Assembly: GCF_933775445.1 (NCBI RefSeq)
Contig: NC_065874.1
Span: 34,890,093-34,954,092, forward strand
Direction of reading: 5' to 3'
From: Argentina anserina
Taxonomy: Eukaryota > Streptophyta > Magnoliopsida > Rosales > Rosaceae
DNA: 64,000 nucleotides
This document shows, in pieces, positions 39,232-50,287 of this stretch. The notes under the pieces were generated by a model that made no database searches, had not been told where the DNA came from, and was given only the letters and a program-made list of their open reading frames with translations. Each line of letters opens with the position of its first letter. Position 1 is the first letter of the stretch. A program made the position numbers and the translations under genes.

Positions 39232-42177
39232 ATCGGCGCCACAATTCGTCAATGGTCTAGTAGCCAAGGCAAATCCACCTAGAAATCCTTCAATTCAGCA
39301 AGAACTTATAACTACTCGCATGATGTAATTATAATATTGAGTAAATAGAGGGCCAAAACCTCACTGAGAACCACAGATTCGAATAACAACCACAATCGTA
39401 TACTTTCTGTGCAAATCACAACTCAACACTCTACAAAACACCCAGATGAAATGAAAATCTACAATCGTTCAACTGATCATGACATTGATTTCCATAAAAA
39501 CAAACAATATGCTGTTGCAAACAGAAATCACTCTACCAACAATCTCAATAAGCAAATAAGCATCAGTCAGCAATATATGGTAAACCAGAAAATCCAATGC
39601 ATGCCTAACCCCAGTCCACAAAACGACTCACACAACATCAAGATCATCATGATCATCAAGACTGATAAGGAAATCCATTTCTTACGTACCAAATAAATAA
39701 AGCTGCTGATCAATCGGATTGCCCTACATTAAGAAAGACACACATACCCAAATTAGATGATGATCAATCCCGGACGATGATCGTGTTCGTCAAATGCTGA
39801 ATCAGAAAAGACGAAATCTTTGAACAGCGGTTGTGAGTATACAGAAGAATGCAGGGAGTTAGTGATGAAACATGAAAGAGACGAGCAGTGGAATCAGAGT
39901 GTGGGGGAGAAAACAGACGTATACAAGTGAGGGTGTTTGGCAGAGAAATGGAGAAGAGGAAGAGGGTGGCTTTGGTAAAGAATTAAAGGAACAAGTGCAA
40001 AGGGAGTGACAGTTAATAAGTGTGTGTTGGGTTCAGCTGAGGATTGAGTGTGTGAGACGGCGTGAAGAAGAAGAAGAAGAAGATGAACAAGGAAGGAACA
40101 GATGTGGTTTGTTTTCAATGAAACTACTACTGATCGATCTAATGTGAGAAATAGATGGAAGATGATGGCATTTGATTCGGCAACTCACTCACTCACACTC
40201 GCGCACACAACAACTACGAGAGAGACTCCAACAAACCAAACCAACCCACACATCATATTTGCCATTTTCATGCATGGAATGGAATTATATGACAATGTGG
40301 ACACATTGCAATATGGGAATGCTCTCATTCTTGCTTGGTTTTTACTATGTTATTTGCATGTTACATGTTCTATGCTTTTTGGTTTCACCTTCCAAAGATA
40401 TTACCATAACATCCTTTAGTTCAAGAACTATACTAGGATTCCCATCTCACACCATTTCACCCACAATCCTAGTGGTTATGTTATGTAATAGAAAGGGCAT
40501 CTTTCTCTTGGTGTGTGTTACCCAATTTGTTCATGCCAAATTAAAAGAGATGAATTGGCAATGCCATACAAGCCACGAGATCATTAGGTTTATTTATAGA
40601 ATTGTAGTCCCCATGGCCGCAAATGGCAATAGAGAGCAAGGCAAGTAAAGTTTGGGTTCACATCCACATTTGAGAGTGTACAAAGAGACCTAGCTAGTTC
40701 AATTTCCATGAAATGTGAGAATACTAATAATAAGGTCTGAAATTGATCGATGGACTAATAATAACTCCACCTCTCTAACAATGAGAATATGTACAATAAA
40801 GTGAGTCCATGAGAAATGAATGGGTTGGAAACTTAACAATAAGGCTGACAAGTAATACAAGTGTCCACCCTCAAATACCTTTTCTTATTTTTTTTCTTTT
40901 GTTGGAACTTGTAATTGGAATACAAGCATGTTGGTGTGAGTGGCCATAAACAAGAAATGATCCTCATAACTATTCAATGGCGAGGTGTTCGGATCCCCGC
41001 AACTGCTCCAGTTACTTACACCAATCTTTGCTTAACAACTTGAAAATTTTTGTTGAAAAAGAACAGCAATGCTTTGAAAACTCTAGAGCGTTAAATGGTA
41101 AACACCTTGATTCATAGTTTTAACTGAATCATCTCCGCTTGGTTCAGGTTTAGATTCTGACTTGTTCAAGTCCAACCACAGGTCTATGGGAATTGTTGTG
41201 TTGCCTATGTTCTAGAACATTTTTGGATTTAGGAGAAAGAATATAAAGCCAAATGTCAATTTCAAGCACCGTCGTTCCTAATTAGACGAATATTTTCTCA
41301 AGTTCTCTCGCATCTTCGAGAGATCCCCCATCATAAACAATCATTCTATTTAGTACAACTGTGCAACTGTTTGGTAACACAACATGGGTAGACTTGAAAC
41401 TCAAACCACCTCTTATCCAACATTTCATCTTCCCCATCCCACACAAGCGACTGGTTTGGTTCCACTAGAGGTAATTTTGGGTTCAGTGAGACCCAGTAGT
41501 GAGACATTGACATCAGACTCGACATTGTTGTTCTTGTTCATAATAACATTAAGCACAGCACACTTCCCATTGAGTCACCCAGCTTTCATACCCAGTTGAG
41601 GCAAATGGAAATACGATGGGGGGGATAGCTTATAGCACAAGTAACAAATATAGGCAGTCTCAACTGTCATGGAGAAGATCCGCCAGAGAAATAATCGATA
41701 TTGGCCCAGAGAGAAAGCATGTCCAATTCCAGGTTCCTACTGTGGAAGAGAATCATTGCGGCCAATATCGAATAGCACGCTTTCAAAGAGCCCACGGGTG
41801 ATCGCGTTTACATCATCAACCAAACACCACCCCATCAAAACCACTACTAAGACTCAGATAACAACCATCTTAACCAGATTCTAAATTTTAAGGCAGCATC
41901 ACATGTATAGCACCATAATTTCACGTTGCATTGAAACACCCGGACAAACACGAAGCATGCAAAATAAAAACAGCGAACAAATACCACGAAAATCTTCTTC
42001 CATTCAAATTATTGCATATCAATGGTACACACTGAACTGCAATTCTGAGACATCCGCGGCACGCAACAGTAAAGCTAACCTCACCAGAATCTTTATGCAT
42101 ACAAAAAATGTGTCCAAACATTATCATTCTAATTCTAGAATCTTGTGGCTGCCCTCTAGCTGAGTCAATTTACGTTT
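39232..42177. other. Pumilio leader/promoter and CPN60B 3' spacer
   Basis: Just above 39231 is the long, possibly spliced 5' leader of the Pumilio gene, with a GAA tract near 40065-40083. The stretch 40.2-42.1 kb has open frames (for example 40172-40648 and 41384-41599) without recognisable domains or splice partners. A 12-bp perfect inverted repeat at 41695-41706/41760-41771 could form a hairpin. No tRNA or transposon ends were identified. Confidence 0.5.
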
Positions 42178-45100
42178 TCAGTAACCATATCCTGTCACAA
42201 TAAGGGAAAATGAGTCAGCAATTAGCAGAGGAGAAGTTAAGAGTCAAAAGTACGAGTGGCATTTGCCTAACAGATTATCCACCACTACAAACCTGAGTTG
42301 TCCATGGGGTTTCCGGCAGGCACTGGTTCCGGCTCCTTGATCTCAACAACCACACAGTCCGACATCAAGAATGTTTTCGCAACAGAGGCTGCATGCTCTA
42401 GGCAACATCTGACCACCTAATTAACAAAAAGAACAATGCAAAGAAGAGTCAACATGAATGCTGTCGAGATAATGGTCAAATGTCTATTAACAGGAACATA
42501 CAAACACATGCAGTTAGAATCTCAAGCAAAAAACCAATATGTACTCAGTAGATAACTTGAAAATAGACATGGGCTGCATTAATTCAAAAGCAAGTGACCA
42601 ACTGAATAAGCTCATGAAACATGCGATGGTAGACTGCCCTGAAAACAACAGGCATTTCTCATTTCATGCCATTTTACACTATATGAACTGGTTAAATCTA
42701 TGTTCAATAAAACAAACAACGTGTGTGCGTAGTGTTGACAATTTGACACAACCACCATTTATGATCCCACCTCCCAGAGAAAAGCTCAAAAAACCAACTT
42801 ACCTTGGTTGGATCAATGATTCCAGCAGCCATTAGATCTTCATAGTTTCCAGTCGCAGCATTATATCCATATTTAAAGTTGTCACTAGAAAGAACCTGTA
42901 GAATGGAAATAATCAAAAATCTCAATTCACCAACAAAAATTTAAAGCAAATTAGAATAAACCTATCATACAGAACAAAACAGATACCTTCTCGCTGACCA
43001 CACTTCCATTCACACCAGCGTTCTTGGCTATCAATTTCAGAGGGTAGCAAAGAGCTCTTTTAACAATATCTGCTCCAACCTGTATTTAACAAATGTCTTC
43101 AGCATATCAATAGACAGGAAAGGCAATCATGGATTTAATCTCAAGAAGCATAATATAATCCATGGCCGACATAGGCAAGTCCTTCATCAAAAACATAGTT
43201 TACCTTTTCTTCATCATTATCAAGAGCATTTTTAATGGCGTCAACCTTGGAGGCCAACCTCAAAAGGGTGCATCCTCCTCCAACAACAATACCCTCCTCA
43301 ACAGCTGCCTGAAAATAAAATGTTTTGAGGCTTTCAATGAAACAATGATGTGATGGAAAGATGGATTTATGAACAATTCATTGCTATCGGCATGATACCT
43401 TGGTGGCATTGAGAGCATCTTCAACTCTCAGTTTCTTTTCTTTCAGCTCTGTCTCAGTTTGTGCCCCAACCTTAGGACATCAAGTAACAAATACATAAGG
43501 GACCATTGGCATTAAGATTTTATCCAAATAGGCTCAATGCTCTAAAGCTTACTTGTATCACAGCAACACCACCAGATAGTTTCGCAATCCTTTCACTGAG
43601 CTTCTCCTTTTCATACTCCTGCTCGGCAGCCTGCATGTGTAGTCCAAATTAGCAAGGTTACAGAAACAATGATTACCAACTACATCTGAATGCAAGTCTT
43701 ACCTCGATAAGATTTTTAATCTGTGCAACTCGTTTGTTAACTGCATCCTGGGTACTTCCATCACCAACAATTGTGCTGGTATCCTTTGTAAGAACCACCT
43801 TTGAAGCGTGGCCAAGGACCTCCTTCCCAACATTGTCTAATGTAAGCCCTACCTCTTCTCTAATCACAGTTCCTACGTAAGATAACAGTACGTCACTATC
43901 ACAACATCATTGTGAGACAATATGACTCATATGCCTACAGCTGCCTTCCATGCTGAAGGTAGAAAGATGGCCTATACTACTAGCCCAACAGAATTGAGCA
44001 AGACAAGGTAAAGAAACGAAAAGAGGTAGAAGTGAAAGTACCCCCGGTCAATATGGCAATATCATCAAGATACTGGCTCTTGCGATCTCCAAATCCTGGA
44101 GCTTTGAGGGCAGCAATCTTTAGAGATCCTCTAAGCTTGTTCACAACAAGAGTTGCAAGAGCTTCTTGTTCAATGTCTTCAGCAATTATCACAACTGGAT
44201 ATCCTCCTCTAATAGCATCCTCCAAAATGTTAATAAGGTCTCTTGCATTTGTTATCTTTTTATCAACAAGAAGCAACTGCAAAAACAACTGTGTTATGAT
44301 GCAAAGCTACAATAACCAACATAAAATTCCAGACATGAAAAAAAGTAGCTGATTACAGTACCTTGCAGTTCTCAAATTCAACAGCCATTTTCTCGCTGTC
44401 AGTGACAAAGTAAGGTGAGATGTAACCACGATCAAACTGCATTCCTTCAACAACATAAAGACTGTTCTCAGCACTTTTTCCCTCTTCAAGTGTCACAACA
44501 CCCTTTCGACCCACTTTGCTCAAGGCTTCAGCAATCATTTGTCCTACTTCATAGTTGTTTCCTGCACTGACAGCAGCTACATCTGCAAGTTCACTGTCTT
44601 CAACCTGCGATGAGTTGAAAATTTGTTTGTTATTAGCAATTTCAAGGATAACACTATTATCAATTGCTGATACCAAATAAATTGGACATCAATTAATTTA
44701 CCTCTTTGGACATCAACTTAAGCTCACGTACAAGAGCTTTTGTTGTCTTCTCAATACCACGTGTGATTAGAACAGGGTTTGCTCCAGCCGCAACAACCTG
44801 AATAAATGGACTCGGTTAACATGACTCATCTGGACACAGCCATCCTAAATATCAGGGCCAACAGAAAGCAATAGAGAAGCAACGATATCATGGTACAAAC
44901 CTTGACACCTTCAGCAATAAGACCCTGTGCAAGAACAACAGATGTTGTTGTTCCATCACCAGCCAAGTCGTTAGTCTTGGCAGCTGCCTGCCTAACCAAC
45001 TTGGCTCCAATGTTCTCAACAGGGTCCTCCAACTCAACCTTAAAGTAAGAAAAGAGCAAAATTAAACCTCCAAACAACTAGAACTTATGTTGAAACAATA

Positions 45101-45599
45101 TCGTGTCTTTAGCCAGATTCTATCTATCAGAAAATAGAGAGAATGGAGTACCTCTTTGGCGACGGTGACACCATCGTTAACAATCTTGGGGGAGCCGTAC
45201 TTGCTCTCTAAAACAACATTCCTACCCTTGGGACCAAGGGTAACACCAACAAGGTCGGCAAGCTTGTTGACACCAGCCTGCATAACAAACCAGATTTTTT
45301 TTAGTTAGAAAATCGGCAAGATAAGATGTTTTGAAACAAACAAAGAAACAAAGGAAGAGTGAAAGAGAGACTTGAAGCTTCTTGATGGCAGAACCATCCT
45401 TGTTGAAATGCAACTCCTTGGCCATGGCGGAGACTCTAGGGGAGCGAGTCCTCCTGAGGGCAACATTGGGCCTCTTTGAGAATGAGAATGAAGAGATGGA
45501 AGCACGAGATGACAAGGTGTCGAATTTCTTATCGGCGACACGGCCACTGGGAGCAGCCAGTGAGCCGACTGATGTCATGGCTGCAAAAGTCGACGCCAT
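42178..45599 (-). CDS. CPN60B: Chloroplast chaperonin 60 beta subunit (Rubisco-binding protein)
   Basis: Fourteen coding exons: 45599-45372, 45277-45152, 45038-44901, 44797-44702, 44604-44362, 44276-44042, 43872-43703, 43630-43553, 43470-43399, 43308-43204, 43079-42987, 42895-42803, 42416-42293, 42191-42178; 604 aa, the expected length. It is a group I chaperonin (GroEL type) that folds stromal proteins including the Rubisco large subunit in mixed alpha/beta rings. Residues 1 to about 58 are a transit peptide ending near [20 protein letters not shown]-binding signatures are intact: [28 protein letters not shown] at 144-157, VAAGANP, and [11 protein letters not shown]. The last coding exon is only 14 bases and encodes the end of the SGYGY tail. 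A 5' leader intron (45832-45605, donor GTAAGT) precedes the start codon. Upstream, site II motifs lie in a 12-bp inverted repeat. Confidence 0.97.
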
Positions 45600-45604
45600 C
45601 TACC

Positions 45605-45832
45605 CTGTAAAGCCCACTCAGCTCAATACTAAACCAGAGACCAAAACAGTTCTTACGAATTGAGAGAGAGAGAGAGAGAGACATCAAAACAGTATGTATG
45701 AGCAACCTAACAACAAGGGTCCCTTTGTTCTGTTTCATTATTAGATTTCATCAAGTTTGAAAACTCAACAATCCAATCACTACAAAGAAACAAACAGATT
45801 GAGAGTTGAAGATGAAACAGGAGGAGACTTAC
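45605..45832 (-). other. 5' UTR intron of CPN60B
   Basis: Donor ACT|GTAAGT at 45832 and acceptor TTTACAG at 45605, six bases before the ATG at 45599, fit a 228-base leader intron. It contains a GA microsatellite at 45663-45682. Inferred from splice consensus only. Confidence 0.6.
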
Positions 45833-46004
45833 AGTGGAGTGTGAGGAATTGGAGGAAACAACAGGGTGGGTTTAGCGGGGTTTTATGGATAAGAGACGCC
45901 GGAATGGGAGTAAAGAGAGAGAGAGAGAGAGCGGAGGAGTGTGTGAGATAGGGTTATATGGTTTTTTAGGTTGAAATGTGATCTCGTGAAGCTTCCAGAC
46001 GATC

Positions 46005-46100
46005 TGGGCCGTTGGACTGCTCTGCCCTTTTTCTTTGTCACTACTTGGCTACTTGCGAATACTCTAGAACATTTTCCAATGTTTGGGCTCCAACGGCCCA
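46005..46100 (-). promoter_or_regulatory. Inverted pair of site II motifs upstream of CPN60B
   Basis: TGGGCCGTTGGA at 46005-46016 is repeated exactly in inverse (TCCAACGGCCCA) at 46089-46100. Each arm contains TGGGCC, the site II element bound by TCP factors in promoters of housekeeping and organelle-protein genes. They lie 400-500 bases before the CPN60B start codon, which is probably within about 200 bases of transcription start given the leader intron. Confidence 0.6.
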
Positions 46101-47474
46101 TTTACATTGTGTTTTCCATCCTCCTTGATTTGACATTTCTTTTTCTTTTTGAGAATTACAAATTTTTCCTGACAAGACTCGATAATTAAAAGTTTATAAT
46201 TTTTCTCTCATATCCTGCATTATTAGATCCTTATGTCGTTACCCAGACATAATGAAATGAATGAATGTATAAACATATAAATTATGATACTTTTCTCTGT
46301 GATATATGATGAGATCACATGTTCGATGATTTTTTCCTAGCTCAAAGTCAAAATTGTTGGAAATTCTTCATTTACGTACTATTCTTGTTTGTGTATGCTT
46401 CATATTTTTTCCGCCTTTTTCCTGACTAGAATGTAAGTGATATTCATCCTATTCAACTTCACATATGGATCTTGATTGCCCCAAACCTGCAGTTCTGTAA
46501 TACCAAATATATGCATGATAGGACAATGTTTGTTTGTGCCGATCGATCAATTGGAGTGGTAGGAATAATTACCAGTCCAGCTTCTAAAAAGCCAGGATTA
46601 CTTGTACCAGTAATATGATTTACGTATAACATGTAATGTAAAACAGTGGACCAAGGTCAATGCAGATTGTTATACTAGCTTCTTTGCGCTGCACTAAATT
46701 ACAGATTTACAGATCGACTGGCATGCAACTTATTGGGATGGTGAAGCTTTCTCTAATAGAAAGGGGGTTGATGAACAACCAGCTGCAGTGAAGATTATAG
46801 ACAAACGTACCAAGCCAATCATAGAACTAGTACGGTGTGGATTACTTGCTAGCTGCTGCAGTAGGGATTAATCAACCTATAGCTTTTTGATCCCTCTTTA
46901 TGCATGCATGGGAGGAGCATTACCTACCAAAAGCTTGTGTGTACAAGTCATACCATTTTGTGCCAAGCACGTACGTACGTACGTACTGATATTAATGCCT
47001 CATCTGCCGGATCGACTTCATTCTCTAAGAACCGAGTACTAAAACCATGATCGATTTCACCAGTAGCTAGATCTTAATAATGTCTCTAGCTACCTTTGCT
47101 ACTTAATTGGAAATGTTATTTTTCCATGTCTCATCTTATTTCATCTTGTTCTTTGGTTTACAAGTTCAAACCATCCGCAACTTCCCAAATTAACATAAAT
47201 TCAAGTTGCAGAAATTATATTTCAGAAGCAACAGATCGAAGAACTGTGTATATATGCAAGAGATCGAACTCATCAGAGGAAAAGAAAAATATCTAAATAT
47301 TGGAAAAAGAATGGAGAACATATATATGCAGCTCAATTACTTGACTGCATAATTAACCCCAATTTACATACTCGATCAAAACCATGAGATTTACCACAAA
47401 AAAAGGTTTAAAAAAAATCTAGCTATATTTGTTCATATGAAGGCCAAAATTTTCCAAGCACTTATATCATATAA
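46101..47474. other. Spacer between CPN60B promoter and SWEET gene
   Basis: AT-rich, no gene recognised. It contains a palindromic ACGTACGT run at about 46969-46985. The last part should be the SWEET 3' UTR. Confidence 0.5.
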
Positions 47475-49110
47475 TTAGACGAGTTCCACCGCATTAGTAG
47501 TCTTGTCAGGATGGGTTTCATCATCTTTTGGTGTTGTCTTGTAATATATCGCATAGACTATCAATTGAACCAATCCAAAAAATGTTCCGAGACCATTGCT
47601 AATCTGCATTATTGATCAGATACACACACGTTAAAAAAAAGATATTAAAACTTCATATTGAAATTGATCGATCAGTAAGAGGAGTACGAAAATACTTACC
47701 AAGATGAAGTAATCCACTTTCCCAATAAGAGCATATGAAGTCCAACAACCACCGTTCATGAAGTTGGCCAACGAGATAAAGAAGGGCATGTATTTCACAC
47801 TCTTAGTTTTAATGACTTTTTTCTGTTAAAAATCAAAACCAAGACGTACGTACGGCAAGTTAAATAATCGTGATCAACTGTGAGGTACTAGGCATGAAAT
47901 AGAGAAATAAATGTCAATAAAAACTAGATAACGTACCAAAATGAACAGAGGGGAGCTATACATGATGATATTGAAAACATCACATATAATTCCGATGACA
48001 ACAGCCCGAAGGGGTCTGTTTATGAACATCTTATGCTTGGGTATAAACGGCATAGTTAGAGCCACAACAAGCGCAAAGAAAACTATTTCACCTAGTAAGA
48101 TCCCGATAACAGTTTTCTGCAAGATTGAAAGCGAAATATTAAATATTGGATTTAAAAACATCCCTAGACTCTTAAATTGTAGAAGGATATATATATGCGT
48201 ACCTGTTTTTTCGATGGAGCATAATACAAGAATATGCCAAGATATATAAGCTCTATAACCAGGCCAGCTCCATTAATAGTGACAACTAAAGTGCTATTTG
48301 GATTGACGAATGGCATTCCATAATAACACCAGAACAAACAGTTTAACACCGTTGCTAGGTAAATCTTCGGATCAAATTCTTCCACATCTTTCTTTTTACA
48401 AATTTCCAGGAACGTAGGGCTGCCAATAAAACAACAACAAAATAACCGTTAGACATTATGCGAATTAACTCATCGATCGATCGATAATCAACAATTGAGC
48501 TAGCAACCAAATCGTAGGTCGATAAACACAAAAAAATTATGGGGAAACTAATTAAAAAATAAATGCAATACCAAATATTTGTGGCAATGTGCGATGCAAC
48601 TTGTTAGCATGCATCAGAGTGATATATCATAATTTGTTTAGGGTGCATAGTTGACATAGTAAATGACGAAAGAATCTGCATATGGTTATATCAATACTTT
48701 TATAATAAATTTTAATCAAATAGGGATCTCGTGCTATTTTAAGGTTTAATACAATCTTACCATACAAAAGTGGAACATATATATGGGATCACAATCACTA
48801 AGAACTCTCCTCAAACACGTTTAGATATATATGCTTTCTACATAGTGTGATATATATATGCACCCAGAGGCTTACATTGGAGAAAGGAAAAGCCCGGCAG
48901 AGATAGCGTTTCCTGCACACAGATAAATCGATCAAACAAACATGATCAATAAACTTCTCCTGCATTATCATATATAATTATACGAGCCATGAAAGAGAGT
49001 ACACGTAAAAGAGAAAAGCTGTGTATATATGAAGGAGAGTTTGGAAGCAGCAGAGTGCAATACTACTGAAACGTACCAATAACACCAACCACAGTCCTAG
49101 GGCTCACCAT
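47475..49110 (-). CDS. SWEET: SWEET sugar transporter
   Basis: Six exons: 49110-49077, 48912-48876, 48419-48203, 48116-47937, 47822-47700, 47603-47475; 239 aa, seven membrane spans, two MtN3/saliva triple-helix bundles joined by a linker span. The N-terminus is [13 protein letters not shown]. First repeat: [59 protein letters not shown]. Second: [54 protein letters not shown] and [20 protein letters not shown], all family hallmarks. SWEETs are uniporters moving sugars down gradients across plasma membrane or tonoplast. The short tail ([18 protein letters not shown]) and overall sequence look most like clade II (SWEET4-8, mainly hexose transporters), but clade assignment by eye is tentative. 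A TATA box lies upstream. Confidence 0.93.
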
Positions 49111-49216
49111 ATCTTCAGCAGAATGAAACAGAAAATATGATTGAAATAAGAGAGATCAGAGAGAGAGAGAGAAGTCGAGAACTGAGTGAATGAGATTCTA
49201 GAGTAGCGAATGTCGA

Positions 49217-49224
49217 TATTTATA
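49217..49224 (-). promoter_or_regulatory. TATA box of the SWEET gene
   Basis: TATAAATA on the minus strand about 110 bases before the start codon, implying a leader of roughly 75-80 bases that includes a GA-rich tract. The placement fits a plant TATA promoter; not otherwise tested. Confidence 0.5.
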
Positions 49225-50287
49225 GTAGGCATATTAATCAGTATCCAACTCAAACTATGTATGATCAAGGATCATCATCTCTATCTCATATACATGATTA
49301 CTTGTTATAGTAGTAATGAGATTCTCTTGTATTTCGTGTGTGTGTGCGTGTGTGTGTGTGTGTGTGTGAGGTTTAATGGTTTATGGTTATCCTGGACGCA
49401 CTATCCACGTTTACCAATTAATCCGGTTGATAATCTAGCCTTATTCTGATAGCTATTAAATTTACGGCACCATATCAGAGTTAAGATTGGTTTCTATTTA
49501 GCTAATCGTATTCTATATGAACTGAAATCCATATATGTAATGATTCTATTCTATAATCCATATATGTAATGCTTATGATTCTATGCCATATAGGATAAAT
49601 AATTAACATAAATTCCTTTTAAAAATAAAAATCAACACAAACAAGGTATAGACCCGTAATTCGTGTTTACTGTTATCCTTACTCGGATGTTAAGGAATAA
49701 ATGCAGGCGTGACCACCATGGTCGCAATTACGGTTGATGATGTACGGACGAGAATCAAGGATAAGCTCCCCGGCAAAACCCACCAACTTAGTCCGAAATT
49801 GACCTGCCTTTCTGTGTATGTGTTATCTTCTTCTTCTTCTTCTTCTTCTTCTTCTTTTTTTAAAATGATTGATGTTCTTCTATTCAGGTAAGGTTATAAT
49901 GTAATGGACTTGCACAGAAGAAATATACAGATCGAAAGCTGCACATTCATCTGTGCATGCATTTATATTGTAATATGAAGATACCATCTTGAGTTTTGAC
50001 ATGTAAATGATGTACTAAGGCCATAATTTCAACTCATATTGGATCAAACTCCATATAACAATTTAAGCAAGCCGAGTGCTAGTCAGTGGCAGCTAAATAT
50101 ATCATCTACAAAACAAACATCAGCTTTTCGATTCATATATACGCCAACTTACAATATTTCAATTGCAAGTTATCATCACAAAACCATGTTTTTACCAAGG
50201 ACCAAAAGCCGTATACTTCTTCGGGTGCACATAAAACCATCTAGCCTGTAAAAACTTTTATGTAAATAAACTGACGACTCCAGTCAG
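49225..50287. other. SWEET promoter and PBL16 3' region
   Basis: Contains a (GT)16 microsatellite at 49336-49368 interrupted by one GC, and a (CTT)10 tract at 49826-49855. Direct repeats of ATCCATATATGTAATG occur near 49527 and 49556. No gene recognised. Confidence 0.6.

Noticed and set aside
40172..40648. 158-codon plus-strand frame upstream of the Pumilio gene
   Set aside because: Composition looks random, no domain recognised, no conserved splice continuation.
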